Origin: Zychaea mexicana
Lineage: Eukaryota > Mucoromycota > Mucoromycetes > Mucorales > Lichtheimiaceae
NCBI RefSeq assembly: GCF_025766255.1
Contig: NW_026516767.1
Location: 62,001 to 126,000, forward strand
DNA: 64,000 bases
Direction: 5' to 3'
Position 1 is the first letter of the stretch. Each line of letters opens with the position of its first letter. A program made the translations under genes and the position numbers. The notes beneath the pieces are model-generated. The model ran no database searches, was not told the origin of the DNA, and worked only from the letters and a program-made list of their open reading frames with translations. This document shows positions 33,701 to 46,684 of the stretch, in pieces.

Positions 33701-36700
33701 TGGCAGCACATTATCAAATACACACATGCGAAATTTCTTTGACGGTTTTTTTTCTGATCTGACGTTCTTGATCATTACAACAACACCAACGACAGCGACA
33801 ACGACATCGAACAAGTGTGCGTCCAAGGACAAGCAACATCCATCAAACGACGAATCGACATACTAGGGAAGGAGCAGATTTACTATCTAGTGATATGCTA
33901 TGGCGACAAGTACTTTCCAAACGGATGCGGGTATCTGCACTCAAGATCCTCATCAAAAGGCAGTACATACATTCAAACTTGCATGGGCGAATTAACTGCA
34001 AGTCATCGTGTACAAACTCTGACATCAACTATTGTGGGTGGGCAAAACGACCGAGACAAAAAGACGACACGTGTCTTTTGCGCGAATCGGACAGCAGTCG
34101 TTGACCTGTGGACATCGGCATGGAAGAATTCTGAGCTGGTCAAAAAAATCGGCAACAATGGAATATGGCAATTATTTCGGTCCGTCGGAAATCAATAAGG
34201 TGGCAACAAAACAATGCATTCGAGGCGACATCTTTTGATATGGTGGCTATTGGAAGCATAGGACATGAACTTGGAAGTCGGCAACAGCACGAATGATAGC
34301 TTGTCAAGCTGGTCAACGATGGCAACTTTTATTTATCCGTGCTTATGACAACGAAAACAACAGAGAGCAACAACCATCAATCAAACCAAGAACAATACTG
34401 ATTGTTGGCAGATAACCTGTGGCTACCGATGTGGCGGCAATCACACACAAGAAGCAAAAGCGCCAAGGAATTACGAGAGCTAGGCAATGCACGATATGAT
34501 ATGACGTTATCTTGGCGAACCAGAGTTATTACACTGCATATACGGCGGGAATACTCATGGCATCAACAATTTAGGCGGCAACACAGGGTCAATCGATCTT
34601 ACACTGTGTGACAGCACAAATCAAGCGGCAGCAAGGGCGCAAATGGTGACAAACCTACAGGGAGCCGTAATTGACAACAAAAGCAAGGACAACTAACTAA
34701 AAAGACACAAAAACAAATTGACGACACATTCGAAATGACAACAAACCAAAGCTTTCATCAATAGTTGCGAGCTATAAAAAGGCAGAATTGACAACAAACG
34801 CGAGCGACATGAATCGCACCAAAGCAATGACAGCAAAAGGCAAAACCATCAGCAAGATTTGGGTGAAACTGACAACATTTCACACGACCGTTTAGTGGAT
34901 GTATACAAATAATAGTAAGTGTACAGTACGTGACTATTTGATCAGGCCAATACTTCAGGGAATGATACTTATATACATCTTCTCTTAGTAGACAAGGCGG
35001 CAAAGGTGGCACAAAAAGTCGGCGATGAAGATTCATAAAAAGCATCGGCATGTGCAGCAGGGATATCACGGACAACAATGCTCAGAGCTTTTTGAACAAG
35101 CCAGTTTCGCTTCTGCTATGGTGGTCTATGTCACGCGGTGGCAAATGAACAAGCAGCAGGCAGTGGCAGCAAAAACAAAAAAAAATGCCCAAGGGCATCA
35201 ATCAAGACATTGTCTCTAAGGACAGTATCAGCAAGTGATTGATCGAACGACACGACGGCACTATGATACCTTCGATGGCGGAACGAAGCTGGCACGTCAT
35301 CCATATACAACTGTCATATATACAACAACAAGCAAGCAGTGGTTTTAAAGCGCATCCGAAAAACACTACACGACGAGGGAAACAATCAAAGTCTCTTGAC
35401 GCACAGAAGAACAAGACAAGACATGTGCTCAAGATCTACACACTATGGACTTCCAAGCATACTCATTGGTTTACGGCAGCAATACAATCATTAGTAGGAG
35501 AACTACACAGGTAATCTGAATGTCGATGATGTGAGGCTGAAACAGAAATATGATGCAATTAGTACCACTGGGAATACATACTTATCAAGCTCAAATGAAT
35601 CTGATAGTGAAAACAGCGACCAATGTAGCCGGGCACGATGCAGACAAGGAAGGACACTTGTTATCATCCTTTCCTTGTCATGCGTTGGCAGCAACAAGAA
35701 ACATCACTAGAGAGAGATGGTGGCAGTCTCTATTCCAGTCGTGAATAATAGTGCAAATCAAAAAGGAGAACAAGCACGTATAGTAGTATCGTGGTAAGGA
35801 AAATCAACGCACTTTATGCTCATTACTTTTGTAAACACTTGTGCTCACTGTGATTTTACTCTATCTTCTTTATTAGTGAAGGCCTCTTTCCACAAATCAA
35901 GATCCGCCAAAATTTACACCTATTCTTTGTCTGACAGATTGCTAGTAAGTTATTTTCTATGTAATGATGGCCCCCCAAAAAAAAGCAAGAAATCGAAAAA
36001 AAAAAAAGTAGTGTTAGTATTAGTTTAGAAAAATATACAGTAATCAGCAAAACCAAGTCCGTGACACAAAACGCGAAGCTCAAGGCAATGGAAGAAGCAA
36101 AAGCCAGTGTCGCGAAACGAAAAGGCGTCACTGACGTTTGATGGAGCACGAGGCCAAGAAGGCACACAAAAGAGGACATCAGTCGTATCATCGAATGGGC
36201 TTATTCATATCACACGCACAACAGCAGCGTTAAAACAAGTCTTGACAGATATGTTATACAAGCATATTCAGGAACCATCAACAAAACAAAGAGAAATCAA
36301 CACGCAGAACAGCCAATTCTATTATCCACATCATACACAAAAACAACGTCAAGCCATGGCCAACACGAACACGCCATCAAGTTAAACTGCACAGGACGAG
36401 CGAAGGGATTGGTAATATTGACAGTACGTACAAACAGAAAACAGCAACAGGTGCTCAAATTTCATCTAATCGTCACTATCTAACATAAAAAGCTCTTTGA
36501 CGTTCAACTGTTTAGGTCTAAGACTATTTCCATCGCCAAAATAACCTCAACAATCATCAGTGCAAGACATAGATTCGAAGCATAGGAGATCAACTTTCAA
36601 GTCGCAACTCAGGACAACGCCGTCTATGCAAAAGAGCGAAGTCAAGATGATCAACTAGGAAATGCGAAAATACGGTTCGTGGCTCAAAAAAAAACAACAG

Positions 36701-36943
36701 ACAAACTGACGGCAATATGGGTACTGAAAAATCGACAACACATCAAGACAGAAAGGCAGAACCAAGCAGCGAAGTGCCTGTACTAGTACTTTTGTATAGA
36801 TCTTAAAAAAACAAGCAAAAAAAAAAAAACAAAAAAGAACAGGGGGCTATCATTACTTAGGACGTGAACTTACTAACAGCTGCAGGACTACACGACTCTC
36901 TTTTTAAGTACTCAAGTCAAAACATCACCTAGATTAGAAATGC

Positions 36944-36971
<28 letters not shown>
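36944..36971. repeat. (TA)n microsatellite
   Basis: About 13-14 consecutive TA units in the noncoding part of the insertion. Confidence 0.9.
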
Positions 36972-36974
<3 letters not shown>

Positions 36975-38100
36975 CAAATAAAGCTCTAAATTCGGTACAA
37001 ACATAAATGATGTTTTTTTCAACGAAAAGAAAATCAGTGTTTGTAACCATATGTGAGTTTCCGAAGAACGACTGCCAAAGGCTCACCATGTATGTAGTAT
37101 GTCAATACTGATGTTAAATGAAAGCGAAAGGATTAGGAGCTAAAGTGTGGCTATATTTTCAAGTAAGGTACCTGCAACGCAACTCTTCTTCTGTATATCT
37201 CACAATACTTTGACATCACAAATTGCAAAGCAGTTATCCTGGGCTACATCGTTATACATAATGAGCCATAAAACTACACTTTGTACAAAGATGTTTGGAT
37301 GTGAAGTAGTAGTCAGAGTAGCCTTCATAAGAGGTGACATTAGGAATGGAGCTATGATATCACTGTAAGAGGGCGATTTGTATGATTATGATTTTCCCCT
37401 AAGAATCCAGTGAAACGACATATCTCAGAACGATGATGATCAATATGTTTCTCACGCAATCAATACTACCATGCTTTCTATGTACCAAAGCAAGAGAATG
37501 ACTCCTACCATATCTACCACTTGCTCAGAAAATGAGAATGGGAGTATATAATTACATCGCAAGAGTACCGTATAATAGAATACAGACTTCTTGCAATGGC
37601 TACTGTAGCAGCATGATGAACGTGCTGCTGTACATATTACGTGGACAGCATACTACGTCTAATCATGAAAGTGTCTTGAGGACTGCACCAAAAGATGACT
37701 TTAGGCTGGTAGATTACTAAAAAAATATGCACAACGCTCTGAAGGGCACGGAGTAGCAGCCTGTGGTGTACTTTGGATGAATAAATGTTGAAGCACGCTA
37801 AGAAATCTCAGTTATTTTGCAACACTCACACCAAAGCTGCGTAGCTTAAACGTACATGCATCATCTACACATTTCCAAAATGTCGTCACGCATGTCTTCC
37901 AGCGTTTGTGTTATTATTTCACATATAGGCACTGATCCATACTTAATAGCTCTCTTCCACAGCGTTATTCTTCATATAGAATCCCGCCGTTGAATTTCCG
38001 GATCAAAATGACAGTAGTATCAGTCTAATAAGTAGGATGCCTTAGCGACAGGACTTCCCGGATTATATATCGACATATCATGGTATAAGAAGCTTCTGAC

Positions 38101-40607
38101 TACCAATTTACTGCGCTTTGTCTCTACCATGTGCTACTGTATGTGGGTCCTGGTTTGGAGTCCATGTTGCCTGAGTATTAATTATCCACGAATGTATGAA
38201 CGATCGCTGTTTGGTGTCATTAGTAAACATAGGTTGGATCCATCTGAGCTGGAGTGCTGATTGTTGTGCTTCCGGGAGTAATATTGCAAGGCCCCCTTGT
38301 TTGCGAGGTGGTGCCAGTCGGTGAAATGCAATTTTGGGAAACATCTTTTTAGTCAAGAAGTCATGGCAAATGCTGCGAACTTTCTTCTGGAATGCTTGAG
38401 GGACCGCGCAAGCTCGTAAGACGTGCCAAAGTGATGATAATATCAGCACATTCAGAATTGTCGCTCGACCTCGAATCGAGAGTGACCGGTGCGCATGGAT
38501 GTTGCAGGCTGATTTGATCTTGCCTAGGAGTTTGTCCAGGAAGCCATCCCGTTGCTGCGGCGATTGATACAAAGGATATCCGAGATATACCAAGGCTTGA
38601 TGGGCTCGTCGATCGAACCATGATCTAATGCCCATTCCCTCCAAACACGAGCGCAAAGTGGATGACGACTTGCCAGATAGCGATATGGCGTGCGTCTTGT
38701 CCATATTGACCTTGGCGTTTGATGCTCTGGAATAGGTGTCTAAAGTGGTGGCGGACTTGTTGCAAATCTGATTCATTATGAATGAAAACAAAGCAGTCAT
38801 CGGCGTAGGCTAGAACCTTTAGTTTAGTTGGAGACGGTGTGACTGGGGTAAAAGCTTTACTGGCTGCCATCGATATATCATATCCGTGTAATTGTTCATC
38901 GTTGAGGATGCGGACCAAGAAAGGCTCTAAGGCCAGATTGAACAAAATAGGCGAGAGAGGGTCTCCTTGTCGAACGCCACGTTGTTGTTTAAATGCTGGA
39001 GACAAGGACCCGTTAATGTTGATTCGTAGATTGCTGCCGAAGAAAAGAGTCTTGATAGAAGAGATGATCTTTGCTGGGAATCCCCATTTGCTAAGACAAC
39101 ATTCGAGATATTCTGGATGAACGCGGTCGTACGCTTTTTCCATATCCAAAGATAAACCGACGTCATCGGCATTTACGCTGGCGGCATGGTCCATAGCAAG
39201 TCGTGCAGCAAGCCCATTGTCTGCGATGTAGCGTCCGTGCACGAAACCCGTCTGATACTTGTTAATTAATGCATTACTAACACGGACTATTCGTGAGTTC
39301 ATGATACGGGTAAATATTTTAGAGTCCGTGTTGATCAATGCAATTGGACGCCAGTTTCGTAGTTGGGAGAGCTCCCCTTTCTTCGGAATGAGACAAATAC
39401 ATGTGTCTGACCATGATGCTGGGAATAGTGCCTGATGTAAAGCTGAATTGTAAATATCAACAGCCATTCTGCCATATAACGGGTGTTTGAAAATGGTAGA
39501 CAACATGTTATAGGGCAGGCCGTCTAGTCCCGGACTGCTTCCTTTCGGTGCACGTTTGGTTGCGTCAAGTAACTCGTCGAGAGTCATGTCTTCTGTTAAG
39601 ATGTCGCAAGAGTCTTGTGAGAGCACGCATGATGGCGGTAAATGGTCCAACAGGTCTGATATTGCTGCTGCATCAGTCGGTTCCGGTGAGTATAATTGTG
39701 AATAAAATGAACAGACTGCTTGATGCATATGATCAATCGAAGAGTCTACTATGCCTGTTACTGGATGTTCTAGCTGGAGGATGTTCCTTTGTGCCCTTCG
39801 TTGTTGTGCTGTGCGTTTTAGATAGCCGGCCGATATTTCGCTACGCTCTCTCCAGCGGACATTAGCTTTGATAGCTAAAATTCTAGCGTGATCTTCTTGA
39901 ATCTTGTTGAGCTCGGCGGTAATATCAACAAGGTGCTGAGGTCGACTTCCTGTTGTCTTGAAATGGCGCATCATCTTATTACGTTGACGAAGTAGGTGTT
40001 TTTCGCGATGGTCTTTTTTCTTGGCTAGATAACGTCCATATTGACGGCATTCCTCTTTCGCAATCTTTTTGACTTCATCCCAGGCCTCTTGTGGCGAGGC
40101 TATGTTGGCAATTCTTATATGTGCCGATGAGAGTGCTGAATTCAGTTTTTCTTTAAACTGTACCGAGTTGACAATAAGTGGGTTGGCTCTCCATATGTCT
40201 TGACCCTGCCGGATATTACTGGCCCGCATGCTGATCACTATCAATGCATGATCTGTCCAGTTGCTATTCACATGGCGGACATCGGGTGCCGAACACAGCA
40301 GGGAGAGTGATGATGACGCAAAGATATAATCAATTGACGATGTGCCTCGTCCGTTGTAGAATGTCGTCGTGAGGTTATTGGATCCGTCCGACGGCAGCAT
40401 CAGGTTGACAAAGTTTTTATTCAAGTGTGCGCACCACTCTTTTGGTGCTGCTTTCATAAATGATGAGTCGCGCTGCGCATATGAATAGTTGAAATCTCCA
40501 AGGATAAACAACCTATCACCATGCGGAATCATATTTGGCTGTTGCAGGATTGGAAGGAGTTCGAGACTATAAAAATCTTTCCGATCCATATAAAAGGGAG
40601 GGTTGAT
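38101..40607 (-). pseudogene. LINE ORF2 (partial AP endonuclease and reverse transcriptase)
   Basis: A long frame (40589-38625) starts inside the AP-type endonuclease: ILGDFNYSYAQ, SSIDYIFASSS and SNWTDHALIVISM are its C-terminal motifs, while the N-terminal catalytic half is absent. The reverse transcriptase follows with GSSPGLDGLPYNM, LRNWRPIALINTDSKIFT, QTGFVHGRYIADN, DMEKAYDRVHPEYL, RGVRQGDPLSPILFNLALEP and the catalytic KVLAYADDCFVF. A frameshift near 38.75 kb moves the continuation to a second frame (thumb/connection region with LSIRGRATILNVLILSSLWH), which breaks at the junction near 38.1 kb. The endonuclease loss plus the frameshift make ORF2 non-functional. Confidence 0.92.
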
Positions 40608-42269
40608 CTAATCAGAGGCCATAGTCTCCGCGGACGATTGACCGGTGATCAAGTCGTCGGCCTGCTGTGGACCGCTGTCGGGGGACGTTGACTCAGTGGC
40701 GTCGAATTTGTTGTCGTCGCTTGAGTCTTCACTTTGCTGCTGCTGGGGATTGTGCTTCGAGGCCGAGGCACCCGATGGTGTGCTGATAGGCGACGGGTTC
40801 CGGTGCTCTTCAAGTGTGAAGGCGGAATCCGAACCTCCTGTTTCCGACGGAAGCGGTTGGGTAGCATCCTAGGTCAATGCATCCACTTCGTCCGAGCAGA
40901 GTATCATGTCTTCTGTTTCATCCTTATCAGTTTCATCATCAGAGGATGATTGAGATGATGATTCATCGTCTGTTGGGGGTGTGAATTCTTCGTCTGAGGT
41001 ATCCGTGTTGTCGCTGAGTGGTTCCTCGGTGACCATGGGTACATGTTTAGGCTGGGAACTTCGACGTTTTGAGTTCCCTTTGGGTTGTTGCTTTGGTGTG
41101 GCCTCGTTGACCTTCGAGTGTAGCTGAGCCTGGTTTTCACGCTCTTGTTCACAATTCAAGTTTGGAATGGTAATCGTCGTTTTGTCCAAAGCTGACTTCG
41201 AGTGAACATTATGAGAGCGATGATCAGATTGTGTATCACTTGAATGTTGAGCTGGTGGATGCGATTGTTGGGTTTTGGTCTTCTTTGGACCTTTGCTGGT
41301 TGTCGTCGACTTTATTGGCGATGCTGAACCAGTCGTCGTCTTTGGTTGTTTGCGCGGGAGTGCGTTGTGTGGATGATCGCTTCCCTCGCATAGTGACCGA
41401 TCATTCCACAGTTAAAGCATTCTGGTTGAACGCGGCTTGGACATTGTTTCAGAGTGTGGTCTTGGGAGTGACAGTATCGGCAGTAATCACCCATGGATTG
41501 CCAAGTAGCGTAAAAAGACCGTTCTCGGCCTTGCACGAGACCGAAGTCGACCTTGTAGGTGAGGGGCTTGTACGACTCTGGGGTGGTGTTCTTAGATTTC
41601 ATGAGCACTGCGTATCCCTTACCCTGGAACCGACCACCCTCTACAGAGCGGTATAATTCAAGTTGCAACACGTGTCCGAATTGGGTAAGTGTTTGGCGCA
41701 ACAAGACCTCCAGCTCATACATTTTGACGTCTGTAGGCAGTTTTTCGAGTTGTACTTTGGTGAGATCGTGTTCCGGAGGGAGCGATCTGACAGCCGGGAA
41801 GTGAACATCACCGACGGTAACGCCCTTTTCCAGTGCCAGGTTGCAGATGTCCTCGTCTGCATAAAGTCATCTCATACAGGACTTGTTTCTTTTCGCGATG
41901 GTGGATGAAACCTATGGCCTCATCCCAGTTTTCAAACGTTTCTCGAGCTGCTCGGAAAAACGCGTCCTCTTTGACTGAGCGTGTCGACATATCAAAGAAA
42001 ACACTGTATTCTTCCGTTCCTCGACGAAGTAAATGGGATGCGATTGGTTGACCGTCGGCTGCCATGCTGCCAAGTGTCATTTTTACATCTTCAGGGACGT
42101 ATTTGTTAAGCTGGGTTATCAGACGACCTCAACTGATTTCCGGACGTTTTTGGGTAACTGCTTGAGCATAGGTTCGTTTTGGATGTGTTGGTGGATTTTC
42201 CTTGGGTTGGTTGGAGTCACCGTTAGGAGTGACCCCAGGCACTTTTTGAAGGGAATCGGGAAGAGCCAT
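40608..42269 (-). pseudogene. LINE ORF1 (gag-like, CCHC knuckles)
   Basis: The homologous reading starts MALPDSLQKVPG at 42269, only one base inside the element. It shifts frame near 42.13 kb (KYVPEDVKMTLGSMAADG) and again near 41.8 kb, then continues as LELYRSVEGGRFQGKGYAVL. It carries two knuckles, CRYCHSQDHTLKQC and CFNCGMIGHYAREA, the second lacking a normal final Cys. An acidic Ser/Asp/Glu-rich tail follows. An in-frame stop lies near 40.87 kb, after which the same frame stays open to a stop at 40610-40608. LINE ORF1 proteins bind the element RNA. Confidence 0.82.
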
Positions 42270-42270
42270 G

Positions 42271-42285
42271 TCAGGTACATCAGTT
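42271..42285. repeat. LINE target-site duplication, right copy
   Basis: TCAGGTACATCAGTT, matching 28199-28213. It abuts the 5' end of the minus-strand LINE. Confidence 0.9.
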
Positions 42286-43391
<1,106 letters not shown>

Positions 43392-43805
43392 AGAAAAGAA
43401 TCACACACACTTTCCCTGTGTCTTTTTTTTCCCCGATTTTAAGCACGAGTTTTTAAAATAAAAAAGTTGGCGGCATGATTTTTTGTTTGTTTGTCTTCTT
43501 AACTTTCAAAATTGTTGGATGCGCGTTTGAGAAAAGAATACACTCAAAACAGCATTAAGATTATATCAACATGCAAAATGCGAAAGTATTACAATGAAGA
43601 TGTGTGTATAAGAAAGTAATGGATGTTTGTCGGTTTTCAAAATGGGTGTGTGTATAGGTGGATAGTAGATTGAGAAATGATGGAATGACACCGCTCGCTT
43701 CCTCCATATCCAGTTAATAAGTGTTATGGTACAGTGTGTCATTGTTCTTGGTATATATCTCTCTCTCACGCATATCACCATCCATGTTCGGCCGTAATAG
43801 ATGGT
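43392..43805. other. Convergent 3' region, RPL10 / NIPA-like gene
   Basis: About 410 bp between two stop codons of convergent genes. It contains the RPL10 poly-A region and nothing else recognisable. Confidence 0.7.
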
Positions 43806-45945
43806 TTAGCGTCGGGTATCAGGTGTAGTGTTATCGGATGTGGGCAATCGCTCATCATCACTCATCCTGCCTCCGGCTAATTGTGAATGGAGCGATATGC
43901 CACAAAACATGGAACCTTGCCTCCTTATGGAATGATGACTGGATACACTGCTATGGTAAGGCTCATCGTCGTCAACTATCATACGAGCACGGTCGCATAG
44001 GAGCGGTGTTGTCTCGGCCAATCCTCTGCCTTTATGACCCCTTGATGATGTTGATGCTGAAGAAATGTATGATGAAATGGAGCAAGGTGTTGATGGTCGA
44101 ACGGATATGGAGGGTGGATCATTACTGTTGTTGTTCATGTTCACAGTGGTGATATCATCATGTCGAGGAGTGCTAGATGGGTGTTGCTGCTGCTGCTGCT
44201 GCCATCCTTTAACATGATTATTGCCATCATCCACCACAGCAGCAGAAGAAGAAGAGGATTTTGATGCGTGTCGACCTGATGTAATCAGATATATTCCCAA
44301 AAACTCGGTAAGACATCCTGCTGCAAATCTATGCAAAAGCAAAAAAAAAAAAAAAACGTTAGTATTTCATCAAGTTGACTGTTTGAAATTAATTGATGAA
44401 AATTACCTGGCAAGATCCGCGGGATCATCGTCGTCGAAATCTCGATAAATAACGGCACTTCCTGCAATGGCTGATAGGGTGAATAATACGAATTGGGTAG
44501 GAATAACGGCAGTCGAATCGTATCGCTGCATTGCCTTATTAAGGTATTTGATCTGTAGAATGGCGGTGTAGAATAAAAGGACGAGTAGAATGTATGAAAT
44601 GGCATAACTACAATGGGAATAAAGACATGAGTAATCTCCTTTTTTCGATAGTATGTCATCCTTCCGCTCTTTTCTTTATATACACTTACGTGAAGAGTTT
44701 GTACAATGTAATATTTAGCATGGAGGAGAGGCTTTTGGTGGCAATGACGGTATAGGCGCCTAATAATGGCTCATTGTTATATGTATGCGTGTCTCCCAGG
44801 ATCGATGCGCTCAAGTCCATTCTTACCGTAAAGTGCCACCAAACCCAGGTCGATCAGTATGTTTTTCGAGCCGTACCGGGGCGATACAACGGTGAGTAAG
44901 ATAATGAGACCGCCTGATACAATGTAGAATATGATGGAACGTGGTTGCATGAGCGCTGCAGCAACCAATTCAGGTGACAGCTGTAAATTAAAAAAAGTTG
45001 TTACACATGTATTAACAGATATGCACTGATAATGGACGTATAACAGTGACAACAACAAACAAAAGTACCTTGGTCTCTCTGTGTTTTGTACTGGATACAA
45101 CGCCGGCAGCACCTAGCATAGCCAACAAGACACCAAAGAAATCTTGCTTGCGGAAAGACTCGTCGAGAAGCAGTGGTGCAAGAATTGTGTTTGATATCAA
45201 AGTCGTCGTGCCAAGTGGAGCGATTGTGGATGCGGGAGCGAATCCATAAGCTAAATTGGTGGTTTTATGTCAAGTTTTTAATACTTTCTTTGAATTGCGT
45301 TTCTTTTGTTTTTTGTTTTTTTACCAATAAAATTGCCACTTTCGCCAATGCCAAGCAATATAATGCCTAGCCACCACACTTTGGATCTGAGATATTGAGT
45401 GGTTGCATTACTATTATCAGTGTGATGGTTATGATCGCCACACTCGATGCATCCATCATTCGCTTTTATCTGAGTGTCGGAATACAAATGCTGCTTTCCA
45501 GGGGCGGCGACTGCATGGTCCGAGCAAGAAGATGAGTGTGAAGATCTTCGCGACGATGCCGATGGAAGAATGTCACGTTTATTATTATTACTACTTTTAT
45601 TATCCTCTTCGTCTGAAAGTCGATTATGCTTTTAAAGACAAAAAAAAGTTGAGTCTTTTGACATGCTTCCCCTCCCTTTCATTCCATATTATACGATTGA
45701 AGTTTATGGGCAATCCCAACCAACCAACCCGACTTGTTTTTTTTTTGTTTTACTTACTGCTAGTTTTTGAATGTTCAAGGCAAAGGATATAAGAATCTAG
45801 AATAATGTTCGTCAAGCTTTCTGCAGAGCGTTGGGGTGATGGTATACACACACACACGTACATTGCCACATATAGAGAGAAGAACGCCAATAAGAGTGTC
45901 AGTCTCAGCAGTGATTTCTCGGCCAAGTAAGCGCAATGTGCTCAT
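43806..45945 (-). CDS. NIPA-like (magnesium transporter) multi-TM protein
   Basis: NIPA family proteins (drug/metabolite transporter fold) carry Mg2+ in animals. Multi-exon gene starting MSTLRLLGREITAETD, with GVLLSICGN before a GTACGT donor. Later exons give SKVWWLGIILLGIGESGNFI, AYGFAPASTIAPLGTTTLIS, RKQDFFGVLLAMLGAAGVV, IIFYIVSGGLIILLTVVSPR, LIDLGLVALYG and TQFVLFTLSAIAGSAVIYRD. The central APLG/NTILAP region is the strongest family signature. The last about 150 residues are a cytosolic Ser/Thr/His-rich tail ending DNTTPDTRR. The total is about nine TM segments. Mg2+ as substrate is inferred from the family. Confidence 0.87.
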
Positions 45946-46543
45946 GGCGAGTGAAAAGAAAAATAAATATATTGAATGGGAGTAAAATGAAAAAGAAGCA
46001 AAAAAAAAAAAAAACGATTCTTAAAAAAGGAACTGGTTTAATAAGTTAAAAGAGACCTTCTTGTTTGGAAGGTTTAAGAGATGGCTATGCAAAATGAGAC
46101 TCAGCGCTGATTACTGTTTGTTTTGCTGTGACATGCCACTCACAGCATAACGCCCTTTCATTGGATTATGGCCCCCACAGCATTGTTGTTGCATTATACG
46201 TAGCATTATAGTTTAATAGTCACAGCAGCAAGAAGAGGGAAAAGGCAACCAATGCGGCAGGTGATACGGTTGCATGTGGGTCTGTGTGGTGGTGGCAGGC
46301 AAAGAGCACGAGCAAGTCTTTACTTTTGGAAGTCAAGATCGTCGAATGGATTGGCCATTTTTAGTTGGATGAATAATAGGACGCTGAGTAGAATACAGTA
46401 CTACTATCATACTACTACATACTACAAGAGAGAGAGAGAAGCGCGTTGGGTGTTGCACTCGTTCATTACATTTTTCAGGTACCGCCTTTTGTTGCAAGGT
46501 GAGACAAAATTACGCTAGTGCAGTTTTTTTTTTTTTAACGACT

Positions 46544-46578
<35 letters not shown>

Positions 46579-46684
46579 CTTTCGTTCTTTTACTCGTTCC
46601 TTTACTCAATTACTCCACTACCCTCGCCTCAAGAGTATTAGAGAGACCTACAGTCCTCTCCATTTCTTTATCTTTCCTCACCCG
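45946..46684. promoter_or_regulatory. Divergent intergenic region with (CT)n leader tract
   Basis: About 740 bp between divergent genes. A (GA)n tract lies near 46427-46439 and a (CT)n run at 46547-46574, the latter about 110 bp before the next start codon and probably in its 5' leader. An open frame through this leader (from 46499) is an artefact of the CT run. Confidence 0.6.

Larger units (their letters stand above)
29408..38096. mobile_element. 8.69-kb insertion of unknown class inside the LINE
   Basis: This segment separates the two LINE halves. TGACT is present at 29403-29407 and again at 38097-38101, consistent with a 5-bp target duplication. Short imperfect inverted words occur at the ends (CTTATACAAT at 29408 and, inverted, CTTATACCAT at about 38080-38089), and AGAAGCTTCT is a perfect palindrome just before the right junction. 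I find no LTRs, no reverse transcriptase, no integrase and no recognisable transposase. Cargo is one spliced gene (30154-32307), tandem degenerate repeats at 33.27-33.70 kb and A-rich noncoding DNA. The class is unresolved; a non-autonomous DNA element, a decayed larger element and a filler-DNA insertion are all possible. Confidence 0.65.
32308..38096. other. Noncoding right part of the insertion
   Basis: About 5.8 kb with no supported gene. An intron-like segment (GTGAGT at about 32395 to an AAACAG acceptor near 32481) lies just past the repeat gene and may be in its 3' UTR. From about 33.8 to 36.9 kb the plus strand is strikingly A- and CAA-rich with many short frames but no motif. A (TA)n run lies at 36944-36971. 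The last 1.1 kb up to the LINE junction is unremarkable AT-rich DNA. Confidence 0.55.
38097..42270 (-). mobile_element. LINE, 5' segment (ORF1, endonuclease part, reverse transcriptase)
   Basis: Minus-strand non-LTR retrotransposon carrying ORF1 and most of ORF2. The outer (5') edge abuts the 15-nt duplication at 42271-42285; the inner edge is TGACT at 38097-38101. Together with 28212-29407 the element is about 5.4 kb. Several frameshifts, in-frame stops and a missing endonuclease N-terminus show it is dead. Confidence 0.92.

Noticed and set aside
33815..34198. 127-codon frame in the A-rich region
   Set aside because: Composition follows the local A-rich bias, with no domain and no conserved splice context.
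29408..38096. Insertion as an LTR retrotransposon
   Set aside because: No similar sequence at the two ends, no TG...CA termini, no gag or pol motifs.
29406..38100. Insertion as a Helitron (TCTT... start, CTGA end)
   Set aside because: The match to TC...CTRR is loose, the junctions show a 5-bp duplication, and no Rep/helicase is seen.
46499..46684. N-terminal extension of the coiled-coil gene
   Set aside because: It translates a poly-T and (CT)n leader; the start at 46685 is preferred.
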